A DNA stretch of 64,000 bases from Apostichopus japonicus (lineage: Eukaryota > Echinodermata > Holothuroidea > Aspidochirotida > Stichopodidae): NCBI RefSeq assembly GCF_037975245.1, contig NC_092562.1:21841054-21905053 (forward strand), read 5' to 3'. This document shows positions 39,916 to 51,076 of this stretch, one piece after another; position 1 is the stretch's first letter; each line of letters opens with the position of its first letter. The position numbers and the translations under genes were made by a program. The notes below the pieces were generated by a model. That model made no database searches and had not been told where the DNA came from. It saw only the letters and a program-made list of their open reading frames with translations.

Positions 39916-40359
39916 TCGCTGACATATTATTTAAATATGCTGCCATGTCAGTTAGTTAATGTTGTCCTGGTTTGAAAGCTGACAGCATCATTTGGGTGAA
40001 GCATCAGAGAGTTAAACATATCTCCAATTGTGTCTAGGCACTGCTATATAAGAGATGGTAATATGTTGCTCCCTGAGGTGTATACACAGGCATGGTGCAT
40101 AGGATGAAGGCGAGGGGGAGGGGGGGGGGAGGGGGTGGAGGGGGAGCATTGAGAGAGACATATTTGGGATCATACAGACCAAATATCAAAATGTTTATTG
40201 TAAAGTTGTTAAATGTATGGAGCCCATCTATACGCTCTGGAGAATACTGAGCGGATATTCAATGACAAAACATCAATCACTTAACCTGTCAATGTGTCTG
40301 TGTGTTCAGTTGTCACTCGCATCAGTTAGAAAGAAAAACTGAGAAAAGGTAGGAATAGC

Positions 40360-40365
40360 AATAAA
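40360..40365 (+). promoter_or_regulatory. Candidate polyadenylation signal of TRAPPC5
   Basis: AATAAA about 865 bp after the TRAPPC5 stop codon. It is a hexamer match only. Confidence 0.3.
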
Positions 40366-41202
40366 CATTTAAAATTCCATTATAAAACTGAATCTTTCTG
40401 CTTTCTTTAATAATTCAAATAATCAAGAACATTTAGGCTGTACATGATTCAGTGTTTCTTTGGGGTTTTGGTTACAAGCAGCTTCCTTGAGCCAGGAATC
40501 AGACCAGTCTTCAACGGGATGCTAATTTCCCCCTGTGAAAATCTTTACTGTTTAAATTATAAGTGAGGCCCTTGCTCCTTAAAAGTTGAATAAAAGAAGA
40601 AAGTTTCTGTCACTTTGTGTTTGACCAAATTTTACTGCGAAGGTTAAGTTTAGAAAAGGCTCCCATCAAGTTTGCATACAGTTACCTAACTGAGGATATT
40701 TTTAGATCATGCCAGGCCATTAATATTGATCATGTTTATTAAGTTGCTTGTTCGAATTGCCGTTAAAAATTTGTTTCAAATGACATCTTTTAAAAATAAG
40801 TCTAACATTACCTGAATCTGAAGATTATATTTTGGAAGTTTTACATGCAGAATAGTTAGACCAATTAATTATTTTGGTTGTGATTTTATAAAGATGAATG
40901 ACAGGCACAGATTTGCTTTCTAACAGAGGGAGCATGTTACATTGATTAATTTGATAATGCCTGGTATACAAGTGAACTTTTAAAATAAGTGTGTATGGTT
41001 TCTCATTTGTTCAAGTACAGTGTACAGTCTTCGGAGTAGGAACTGAAAATTGATCAATGTCTATATTAGAGGGCGCTATGTATGAATGTAACTTTTCAAT
41101 AATATTTAGGCCTGTTTACAAGCAAATTTGAACCCCCCCCCCATAAAAAAGAAAGTTTTGTATTTGTTTTCTTAAAGAAGTTGCTAGTTGTTTTAATCTG
41201 GA

Positions 41203-41250
41203 TAGCTCAGTAGGTAGAGCAACAGAATTTGATATCTGAAGTAAGACATG
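41203..41250 (+). mobile_element. tRNA-derived SINE fragment
   Basis: GGATAGCTCAGTAGGTAGAGC is a good tRNA A-box and D-arm. No B box of the expected form follows, so this is a decayed SINE or tRNA pseudogene. It lies between two copies of GAGGGCGCTATGTATGAATG. Confidence 0.45.
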
Positions 41251-43188
41251 GTAACGAGAAATAAAAAAGAGGGCGCTATGTATGAATGCATTTTTTCAAT
41301 GATGTTTCTGTCATGTCTGCAGAAATCGGAAGAAAAAAAAGAGAGCCAGTCTTAAAGCAGCGGTATACATTGATATTTTGTTAAACTTTGGATACAATTG
41401 GATTCTGCAATTTTGTAGAATTGCAATTTTGTAAAATTGCAGTTTATCAGATTGGCTGGGGACTTTGCTATTCTTGCATGTCCTAAATACCAATATGCTA
41501 ATATGTTCTAGTCGACAACACTGTTTGGTATGAAAGGAAATCATTTCTTATTCTGGCATAAACATTCGTCTGGTGATAGTAAATGTAGGAGATTGCATAT
41601 ATGCCAAATTCTGTGGAGAAGTTTTGAACAAATTTGGAAAAAGTTGTTGGATAATTGGCAGCAACATGCAGACAGCTGCGCAAGTTCATTTTTGTGATGA
41701 TAATTAAATTCTTTGTTACTTCCTTACATATGTTTTGACAAAGTTCCTTCATTTATTAATAATTGAAATCTATCTGAAGGTGATTTTGTGGTGGGGGGAG
41801 GGGGGTGTAATGTTATATTCGTCTTCTATATTTTGTTGTCCAGTGTTATAAAACTTCACATGTAAGGAATGGAAATCTACGATGTGCACTTATGTTCTTT
41901 TTTGATGCTTTGAAACAACCAGAACAATCGTTGTTAACACATAACACATAGATGCTTCGAAATAACTCCCCATCCCCTCCCCCACTACCACCCCTCGACA
42001 GGCAAGGAAGATCTCATTCTATTTTACTACAATCATTCAGAAGTTACTTCATATGCAAGACCAAATGATTACAGGGATCCTTGAAACGACTCAACAGAAA
42101 CATAATGGTGGAATAATTCATGTTCATATTTCGATGTGACTGGTCCATGCCTTCTATAAAGGTTGGGATGAAGGGCTAAGAATAGATGGAGTGTTCAAAG
42201 AAGATTCACCGGACGCAAAATAAAAACAACTAGCATAGTTTGCAGCTTGGTTAATATTTTCTTTGCTCTGTGAAATCGTTACATGTGATGTATGATATAT
42301 AGAATGAAATTTCTTGTAATGTAATAGTTTAATAAGAAATAATTATACGGAAGTCTCAAAGTGCAAGCCATTTCTTTTATATATTATATAAAGATTTCGG
42401 GTACCTCCCTTGGGAACAATAGTCTGGGAGCTTTACAAAGCAAATCATGAAGGTATTTGCCAGGTTTTAGTGACATAGGCTACAACCCCCAACCAGTTAT
42501 TCCTTTTAGCCTATCATCCGAAAGGTTCAATACTATTCGTTACAGGTAATATTTTATTACAAATTATATTAATAAAATCTATAATAATTATTGATAATAT
42601 TGTTGATGCCTTTTCAACTTGAGATGATGATTGATATAATGACTGGTGGTATTTGTGTGGACTTAACCAACAGATGCCAGTAGGGCAGGTGATGGGGTGG
42701 GGGGGGGGGATTTCCCACAGACATTGAAACAGGGATGGCAAAACAATAACCATGATATACTGTACCGTCTTAGATAGTGAGCGACAAGTGAGAGATCATT
42801 TAGTCAACCAAAGCTGACATAAACCTACCTCAGGTCAACAGAGACTGAAGGAAGGCTTCCGTCATTTACTATAAGAAGCATACAACGAAATTTCTCTCAA
42901 CACCTCAATTGATTGCAACTTTTCAATATAGTGGCATCTAACTCAAATTAGTAATATTTATTTTGTGTATGCTAGTGTCTTTCATATTTCCTTTACAATT
43001 CCTGCAATGTTACCTTTATGGTAGTAATTTTCCGAATCTTAAAATGATGCGCCTACGTCAAAATGAAACCTTAATGTCAGACAGCTCTCTTGAATTCCTG
43101 ATCACATGATATATTAGAAGCCAAAAAAAACGTGAATAGTGAGTAAAAATAGGTTGCGCTTAATTAACTTGGTTTTTTTATTTTCTTT

Positions 43189-43371
43189 CTAAAACGTAGT
43201 CGTTTCGGTGGTCATTTGGTCTCCGCCATCGACACTTTCATAAGCATCATTAACAACGCCCTCATTTTTACTGGTATCAGAACCTGAGCTGGTGGCGTCA
43301 GGCTCTTTACTGATGGCATCAGGCTGCGTCTCAATCACTGCTGTCGTTTTGTCTATATCGCTTGGCCTCAC
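43189..43371 (-). CDS. Collectrin-like gene exon 7 (C-terminus)
   Basis: 183 nt, acceptor GCTTGTCTGTACAG after a long T-run. Encodes 60 residues ending DQMTTETTTF then TAG. The terminal T-T-F fits a PDZ-ligand motif. AATAAA hexamers on this strand occur at 43182-43177 and 42962-42957; the second is the more plausible signal. Confidence 0.8.
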   Translation of the reverse strand: MRPSDIDKTTAVIETQPDAISKEPDATSSGSDTSKNEGVVNDAYESVDGGDQMTTETTTF

Positions 43372-46300
43372 CTGTACAGACAAGCAAAAAAAAAAAAAAA
43401 ATTAAACTAATCAATAACAAGCGAATGAATGAATCAAACAGTGTAATTGCTTGTCTTGCTCAGGCCCGTGTAGTCAGAGATTGAACTCTTTTGCGGAGGT
43501 GGGGAAGGGGTTGGGGGGTGGGCACAAAATTATGGCTGATGTCAGTCCAGGGAAGGGGTTTAAGGGGCGGGGCGTCCCGTCAACCTTTGAGAAATATTTG
43601 ATTTGGATACGGGGGTTTCGATGCAAAATGGTGCCATCATTTTAGTTACATTTTGTGTAGTGTATTAATAGCGGTATTAATTTTTAGTATGTTTTATTAA
43701 ATGTTCACTAGTTGGAAGAGAGCCCCCCCCCCCTATCAGTCCACCTCACCCCTTTGGCTACGGACCATGTCATGCTTTAACTTTGACAGACCATTAAAGT
43801 TTTCTTGTACCAGTAAGTAGAGTTGTCATGGTTAACAGTGACATCGCATACATGCGTCATTTGTTTGTTCTTTTCACATTCCTCTCCATATCAAGGAGCT
43901 AAATTTTCAACATGCCAGTTCTCCACCCCACGAGCAAAGAGAGATATAAACGATTATTAATGCTTCGTTATGATTCGATCTGAGTCAGACACAGTTGGGA
44001 CAATTTTGCTAAGCTAATACCACTCTCTTATACTTACCTCTCACACCATGCTTCAAAGCACAACTACCGACAGTATGAACAGTTCCTAACCATCACCTGA
44101 TATCAACATGAATATTCATACTGCTCGTACTGTCAGCACAAGTGCTTTGAAGCATGACATGAAAGTACAGTACATAACAATTGTCCCAACAGATCTTCAA
44201 AGTTGAAGACCAGATTAAGCTACTCAGACTTTCATTTTGTTGCCTAATGTTAAAGGTAAGCAATACGTCCGCTACTTTTTCATTTCTGTGTCTCGAATAT
44301 CGAAGCAAGGGTCCGCTTACTGACGTGTTAACGACACGTACCACCCATATCGGCACATCAACTACCTATTCTCACCTGCATCGCTACTGTCCGCGGAGTT
44401 TGCATGGCGCCATCTTGTGTATTGTTTTTCTTGACGATATCGTAATCATTCTGGTTCGGGTCTGTGGCCACTTTCCGGGTAACTGTCGAGTAATCGTCGT
44501 CGTCATAGGACGTGTAGGTTTTGTTAACCGGTTCTGTACCTTGGCTCTCGACGTCCATACTGCCCGATTTGTCATCTCTAAGAATAAACATAAATATGAC
44601 AATATCATTAAAAGCAAATGGCTAGAGATTTACAAGGTTAATATCTTTAATCACCTGAATAGGTAATATTAGTCAAAGAAATATTGCTAGCACTGAAATG
44701 TTCCTTTTCTTCGATTACTCAGACATATTAAGACAAAAGGTCTGCTTAAAGCGGCTGGGTTTGCTTCTCATTTAAGCTGGCTTCAATCCACGTAACGACT
44801 GACGGGACCACCTTTATACTACACCTGGGCGACAATTATCGGCTTTTGCTTTTAAGTCGAACGGAATCAAGTCTTAATCTGTTTTATCAAATGAACATAA
44901 CTTAAATATGTAAAATCCTGGACATTGGGAGACGTTTACACTGTGACCGTAGAACAAAATGGAGGCGCTATGCAGATTTGATCTTTTACGAGTAAATAAT
45001 AGGAGTAATACATCAAAGAATCTTTATGAAGTAATGTTCGAAAGAAAAATGTGTGTACCCCCCTCCCTCTCCCTCATCCCCCAATGTAGTCTACATTGTA
45101 ATAAGAACGTTTGAATAAGGATCTATTCGATTTTCAATATTTCAATATTCATTTCTTCACTCTTTCTTCGATATGTTTTTTTCATCTCCTAATGGAACAA
45201 TTTTAAAGACGTTTCGGACAGGTTGAAAGTTTCACTTTAGCAGTGATGCATAGTAATGCAAATGTCACAGTGTAACTATATATATATCTTTATAGCAGGG
45301 TTGTCCAACCTACGGCCCGCGGGCCACAGTCCGGCCCGCCTCAGGGTTGCGTCCGGCCCGCCAGAGATGCTCTACGGTGCGAAATTTTAGTGAGCAGATT
45401 TATTGATAACAATTTGAAGCTATATAATCGATCATTCGAACCTTCTGCGGTCCAAAAAAACTGCATACAGGTCAGTTTGTGTGACACTCTCTCAGCGGAG
45501 GGGGGGGGGGGGGGCGGCTGAACTTTATTCATCTGTTTTATCAGGAAGGAAAATAAATCAGTGCGCTCCGCGCACAGTTTTCACATTTTGTTGCCTTGGG
45601 CTTCGGGCAAAAAATCGAAAAATCGAGCGTAGGGTTCATTTGGCCCGGCCTACTTCATAATCATTCCATGTGGCCCTCCTCTGCAAAAGGTTGGACAACC
45701 CTGCTTTATAGCTTATCAGCCCACATTGAAATAGACTTTGCCGTACCTGCCCTGCCATATTCCACTTTTTTTTATACTTCTTTCCCTCTGTAATTACCCC
45801 GTCGACAGAGGGGGAGCGAACCAGCCTTGCAACAAGTGTTTTTATTGTACGATATATGTTTCTGGGGTTACATATTGGGATATTAAAAAAAAAAAAAAAT
45901 TGGAATTTGAGAAAACTTAAAATCATTATATGTATATGAGAAATACATACGGATTGTTTGACTTACTTCCAGTTTCTGCTGGCCAAGACAATGAGGAAGA
46001 CAATGAGAACAATGACCAGATAAACAATAATTACGATCGCCCAGACCGGAAAGAAAAGAGGATAATCGTCCTCGGGAGGCCGAGCCTCGATGGTATAAGG
46101 CAGTCGATCATTGATAGCATCCATGTTTAACTCCATTAGCAGATGTAGTTCCTTTGTTCGGAAGAGAATCGGAAAATACTCGGATCCCGACGGATTCATA
46201 ATGAAGAAAGACAAAATGAGGACGCCCTCTCGATTTTCGAACAATTCCACGATAGCGACGTTTTGCGGTCTATGCATAAAAACAGAGATTGTGAGAATGA

Positions 46301-49300
46301 ATGAAGAAATTGAACAGTCCTCTTCAGAGATGATGGAAAAATTCATAAGGTAGCACCAGGAAATTGTCAGGATGGGCTGATTATCAAACCTTGGGGGGGG
46401 GGGGTTGGGATGGGTGTATGTGCGTAGGAGGGGAGGGATTCGCTCGTGGACAGATTTACATAGGTCCTATATATTGGACTTTACATTTGATTGTATGTGT
46501 TTTCAGTGCAATACCTATACAACTATTTCAAGAGGAAATCAGAGTTAGATTTAGGTTCCAGAAACACGCTAAGAGGCATATGCCTACGTAGCAACACATG
46601 CTGTATATGCAAAGGAATTTGGGAGGTAATTCAGAAGATAGCCTATATGAATGTTACTAGGCCTATATTGGTATATTGTAGGGACGACGTAAAAAAGTTA
46701 ACATCGATGGATTTATTTTCTAACTAGATTCCTGCATGATGAACATTCTGATATTAACATATAAAACTCATAACGTTCTGTGCCACACCATCTTTCATGA
46801 ATGATGCAGAATGACTTCCATGTTATTCTTGTTCATCATTGGAGTTCCAAAATATCCTTCTTTTAACATATTCATACAAGAATAAAGTCCCATCTCGCTC
46901 TCCATGCGAAGTGATATATTTACCCCACTATCAATAGGTTGTGCTGTACGTTTTTCACTGACTGTTGTATTTTGTTACCTAATCCCTACTGGATGGATGT
47001 AAGTCTATGTTTAGCGTCATACGAGCAAAGATGAGTTTACTCAACAAGTTTAAGATTGTCGCCTATCAGTTCATGCATACACTCTTGTCGTAAATCACTT
47101 CAATAAGCCATCAATTGTTCAAACAACACTATTGATCTAAGCTAAATATATTTGCCGTCTTTGAAGGCATTTAACAATTCGTTTGATGGGTTCAGTCAGT
47201 CATAATAACTACCAACTAAATCATGACTCTCCCACTGCAGCTCCCTTATCAAGTTATAACGGCTATTTGCTGCTCCTAGCCTGCAAGCGAAACTAGATTT
47301 AGCGGGAAATTATACAACATGGCGGTCAAAGTGGAAGGGAGTGGCGGTGGGGTGCTTTTTGCCCGGGTGACATGCCCACTGGCTCCATGTGGACGCCCAT
47401 GGGTCTAGCAATTACTCTTCTCAAATATTTTTAATACTGCATGTCACCGACGAGTTATTTTCTTTTCAGTAACAGAAATATTTATCAGAAATTTTCTCCC
47501 TTTCTTCAAATGATGTTGTAACTCAACTTACTCAATTTTGATACTTGGATAATACTTGTTTGATATGTTCGCAAGGACGACTCGAAAAATTTCTTGATCG
47601 TCATCGGAAAACTAAAGAAATAGAGAAATCAAAACGAGGAGATATTAAACCGCATTTTATAGTATAGTATAATATAGTAATTAAGTAGTTTCATACAGGC
47701 CCGGCGGAACGGGAAAATTATTGGGGGGCTAATATGTGGAGACTATCTAAGCGGAGCGCCACCATCGGTTGGCGCGGAGCGTACAAGAAAATTTTGGGTT
47801 TTTCAAACCCCCCAGATGGCCGGAAACGGCACTTCCCGAGTGTTTTATGCTATGAATACCTAGCCCTAAAACATGAGTCTCAAGCCTGCAATTTCTCAGA
47901 TTGCACGTAAAAATCTGTAAAAACATTGTAATTTGTATATTCGATGGTGTTTTAAGAGATTAGCTGTTACTCGACGTGTACTCGCAAAGACGTTTTTGAG
48001 TGTAGTAAATTACTACTTGCAATTAAATGCAATAATTACAAGGGCGTCGGAAGCTATTTTTGATTGGTACGGCGGTTCAGAGTGTGGCCAACTATCATAA
48101 TTATCGGGGGGACGTTTGGTAGGTCAAACTACGCTACGCGCCACCACGGTTGGCGCGTAGCGTAATGGAGAAAATTTTGAAAATATGCCTCCCAGATTGC
48201 AGGAAATGGCACTTCCCGAGCTTGAAAACAAGACCTCTGCCATGCCAGAGTAGTCACATTTAGCCTACTTACCGTCATCATTATTGAAAATTATTGAAAC
48301 ATATACCTCCGAGATTTTTTTCTCCATTTTTTAGTCCTACTTTTTTTTTTGGCGTCGTGAATATTTGCCCGTACCGGCTCCGACGCCCCTGAATTAAATA
48401 AATGTCACAAGAAAACACAGAAAGCATTTCATTATGTCAACAAATGGGTAATTCCAAAACCATGTGCAGTTGCCAACAAATTTCTATGACCTAGCACTGT
48501 CATCATGTCATGAATGCATGCACCCTATACAGTACAGGTGAAATGCTAATATTGTGTTTTTGTTCGTTTAATAATTGATTGCGTTTAAACATAAAGCCAT
48601 GTTCCACGCCTTGCGTGTACTCGTAGACGGTGTAAACGCAAATGTTGATGAGTGTAGCGTTTAGCTTATTACCCTCTCATTTAAAACACAAATATTCGAT
48701 GAGGCATGATACAGACAATCAATTATCATATTTAATTATTACACCTATATAGTATACGTGTGCATCGGACAGATCAACAAGTATGCATTAAAAAATGGGC
48801 AGATGCACGTTTCGGAGCCTTGGTAAATATTGGGGGGGCTTATCATGCATTTGCCCTCTCAACTTTTTCATTGGGGGGGGGGGTGAGCCCCCCCAAGCCC
48901 CCCCGGTTCCGCCGCCACTGGTATCATATAGCATAGCATAGCATAGCATAGCATAGTATAGTACAGTATAGTTAATTAGTATCGTATAGCATAGCATAGC
49001 ACAACACAGTACAGTACAATACAGTACAGTACAGTATCTTTTGTCCCTGATTCTATAACAGAAAGAGTGTGGCAGCCACTGACTCGCCTATTGACCTCGA
49101 CACGCAGACTTCTTTGCTTATGAAATATACGTGATGGCATTATTAAAATCGTTATGCAACAGATGTTAATAACATTTTAATGACATATACGTTTGTCTGT
49201 TATACTTACTCTATTAAGGGCTATTCTTTCTACTGCGACATCGGCAGCTCCATAGGCAACATAGTCCTTACACTGTAACGAAATGAATATACGCAGGAAG

Positions 49301-51076
49301 TGACATTTTGTATCGACCCGTAAGTGATTGCATTATTTGTAAATTGGGGGGGGGGTAGAAGCGAACGAGGGCAGTGGGTTCCCCAGCTTCTCATATCATT
49401 TGACACCCCCACCCCCATCCCCACCCCCATCCCTCAATATCCTCTCTTTCATTGTCACCAAAGCTATATACTCAAACTTCACAGTATGTGATGGTGTCAT
49501 ACCTATCAACTATAGTTGTTTAAGCATTCTAATCATTTTACATATGTAGACTACATTGCTGTTCTACAATTTTTAATATTAAACGTATACACCATTTTGT
49601 ACCATGACTTAGAAAGTATTCCGTGCGAATGCTATCTAATACAGTCCTTTCGTTCTTCCGAAACTAGCATAAAAAACCCAACTCAAAGCAGTACACATTT
49701 CGAGCATCTAGTATTACATCACACCTGTTTGCCTCAAGTTCAGATGCAGTTGGTGAAAATTGAGAAAAGAAATATTGCTTTTTTTCCAGAAAACGACGGG
49801 TCGGAATTGAATGCAACTTTCATCTGAGTTCCTAGCTTAAAGTGGTAAAGACTTGGTCTGATCACTATTACTGATAATTAATTAAATACAATAACCCGAT
49901 GATTTTGACACCTCACTCCCACCTGCTCCCAAACCAAGCAAGTTAACTGATACAACTGTTCTTGGAACTCACCGTGGTTGTCGCGGGGATATTCAAGCCG
50001 GAGCAATCGATTACTAAGGTTAAACGAAACATAAGAAATATCCGTGTAAGTAGAGAAGTGAAACAGAAAACTGTTTGTAATTAAGAGTACGGTTAACATA
50101 TTATCTTACCCCCACGAATCAGCAATTACCAGTTCAGATGGGGAATGGGGGTGGGGTAGGTGATTGTGTGTGTGTGTGTGGAGGGGGGGGGGGCTGACGG
50201 TGCATAGAGTTATGCCATGTTTTCTTGTGTAGCACTATAAAATTGTAGCGTCATATCTTCACCATCAATCAGAATCAAACAAAAGCAGTGTGTAAGAGGC
50301 ACCTAGCACTTGGACTTGTTAATACCCACTACATCCTTCATAGAATTCCGAGTTTAAAGCTATAACGAGTCTCGCCTGGATTTATGGTTGGTCTATCATA
50401 TATATGACGTCATGACAAACTAATGCGATACTTTAATTTAGTGGTATTTTAACTTTTGAGTGATAATCGTTGCTACACAACAACACTACCGTGAGGCGAC
50501 ATCCTCAGACACGGGGTCAACTAGTGTGGGGGGGGGGACGTTGTTTGAGTAAGGATGGATCAGGTCACCCCCCATCACAGAAAATGTCGTTATTCGCCTA
50601 TGATTGAAGTTATGACAACTCCAAAGAGGGGGACAAAGTGACTTCGGGTTCGGGGTTCCGGGGGTTATAACTGGCTCTCGACGTTCATGGTTTCAGCAGA
50701 TATATTAATAGTTACGGTAACAATGCAGCGTAACGGTAAGACATGATACAGTATGAAAAAGACCACTACCGAAAATCTAAATCTAAAATATACATATTAA
50801 TAAACATCGAAAAAGGTAAACCACATTCACATTGTTATATATAACTAGAAAACCATTAAAGTTGACAAATAAAGTGGATAAATGGACCATTGACGTGTTG
50901 TAGTTATGGAGGTCCACCTGTTCTGAAATGTTGGATTTTTCAAACGAATCAATGTTCAATTATCGAGTGAGCAATATAGCTACACAATGTCATGTGACGG
51001 GAGACTTACCTGCCGCTGCCGCATCAAACAGCACTAGGAAGGTGCACAGAGCTATTGCAGACTTCATCAACGCCAT
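43189..51076 (-). CDS. Collectrin-domain single-pass membrane protein, 7 exons, complete
   Basis: Exons in transcript order: 51076-51010, 50013-49973, 49272-49210, 47611-47532, 46269-45967, 44577-44376, 43371-43189. All borders are GT..AG and phases fit, giving 939 nt and 312 residues. Residues 1-22 (MALMKSAIALCTFLVLFDAA..) are a signal peptide. Residues ~50-144 resemble collectrin and the collectrin part of ACE2: an E-I-F-R-V-V-L-A segment where they have Y-L-F-K/R, then VLILSFFIMNPSGSE and MDAINDRL for SFWFVVTDP and KNRINNAF. A transmembrane helix follows at ~156-179. The cytoplasmic tail (185-312) is acidic and Thr/Ser/Tyr-rich with YTSYDDDDYSTV, and ends TTTF, a class I PDZ-ligand pattern like the ACE2 end. 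Mammalian collectrin traffics amino-acid transporters; the same role here is inference. No peptidase domain precedes it. N72 is a possible glycosylation site (NIS). Confidence 0.82.
43461..43769. mobile_element. Possible hAT-like MITE between exons 6 and 7
   Basis: Begins CAGGCCCGTGTAGTCAGAG and ends with a rough inverse, CCTTTGGCTACGGACCATG, with G-rich then C-rich interiors as in the copy at 14688. The flanks GTCTTGCT and TCATGCTT are only partly alike, so boundaries and class are tentative. Confidence 0.35.
44376..44577 (-). CDS. Collectrin-like gene exon 6 (cytoplasmic tail)
   Basis: 202 nt, acceptor TTTATTCTTAG, donor GTGAGA. Encodes a hydrophilic tail with YTSYDDDDYSTVTRK and NDYDIVKKN, containing several Tyr in acidic context. 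No globular domain is recognised. Confidence 0.8.
45296..45703. mobile_element. hAT MITE with perfect 8-bp target-site duplication
   Basis: Ends CAGGGTTGTCCAACCT and AGGTTGGACAACCCTG are perfect inverted repeats. They are followed inward by CGGCCCGCGGGCCACAGTCC, the well-known hAT (Charlie-like) start. CTTTATAG flanks both sides (45288-45295, 45704-45711). 408 bp, no transposase. Inserted in intron 5 of the collectrin-like gene. Confidence 0.95.
45967..46269 (-). CDS. Collectrin-like gene exon 5 (ectodomain core and transmembrane helix)
   Basis: 303 nt, acceptor TTTTTATGCATAG, donor GTAAGT. Encodes the main collectrin-like stretch and the helix VWAIVIIVYLVIVLIVFLIV. The strongest single exon for the family assignment. 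Confidence 0.9.
47532..47611 (-). CDS. Collectrin-like gene exon 4
   Basis: 80 nt, acceptor TCTATTTCTTTAG, donor GTAAGT. Encodes FSDDDQEIFRVVLANISNKY and YPSIKI. It aligns with the N-E-E-Y-L-F-K region of collectrin. Confidence 0.8.
47696..48920. mobile_element. hAT-like element, 1.2 kb, interrupted by a related element
   Basis: Begins CAGGCCCGGCGGAACGGG and ends CCCGGTTCCGCCGCCACTG (imperfect inverted repeats). Near-identical 8-bp flanks are GTTTCATA (47688-47695) and GTATCATA (48921-48928). Internal blocks GGTTGGCGCG..AGCGTA and GG(A)AA(C/T)GGCACTTCCCGAG occur twice because of the inner element. Lies in intron 3 of the collectrin-like gene. No transposase found. Confidence 0.75.
48039..48391. 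mobile_element. Inner, related hAT-like MITE (nested insertion)
   Basis: Ends CAAGGGCGTCGGAAGC and GGCTCCGACGCCCCTG are inverted repeats. Size is 353 bp, similar to the 333-bp copy at 14688-15020. Flanking bases do not form a clean 8-bp duplication, although AATTAAAT occurs on both sides (48021 and 48392). Confidence 0.6.
48929..49036. repeat. AGCAT / AGTAC pentamer simple repeat
   Basis: Runs of GCATA pentamers shading into ACAGT pentamers, directly beside the transposon end. Confidence 0.85.
49210..49272 (-). CDS. Collectrin-like gene exon 3
   Basis: 63 nt, acceptor CATTTCGTTACAG, donor GTAAGT. Encodes CKDYVAYGAADVAVERIALN plus R. Only this frame is open. Confidence 0.75.
49973..50013 (-). 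CDS. Collectrin-like gene exon 2
   Basis: A 41-nt exon with acceptor TTTCGTTTAACCTTAG and donor GTGAGT. Its reading IDCSGLNIPATTT is the only one that joins exon 1 (phase 1) and exon 3 (phase 0) without a stop. A short exon, so the least certain of the seven. Confidence 0.6.
51010..51076 (-). CDS. Collectrin-like gene exon 1 (signal peptide)
   Basis: ATG at 51076-51074. Encodes MALMKSAIALCTFLVLFDAA plus AA, a classic signal sequence. Ends with one base of a Val codon before a strong CAG|GTAAGT donor. Confidence 0.8.

Larger units (their letters stand above)
39496..43188. other. Intergenic region between convergent genes
   Basis: Holds the short tandem repeat, a G-rich run near 40120, and two GAGGGCGCTATGTATGAATG copies (41071 and 41270 regions) that bracket a tRNA-A-box-like fragment (GGATAGCTCAGTAGGTAGAGC, 41203-41221). 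No exon of a further gene was recognised. Confidence 0.6.

Noticed and set aside
44181..44666. 161-codon plus-strand frame
   Set aside because: It is antisense to exon 6 of the collectrin-like gene, whose minus-strand reading has good splice sites and phase.
49878..50099. 73-codon minus-strand frame at the collectrin-like exon 2 site
   Set aside because: Its frame does not join exon 1 and exon 3. The 41-nt exon in another frame does.
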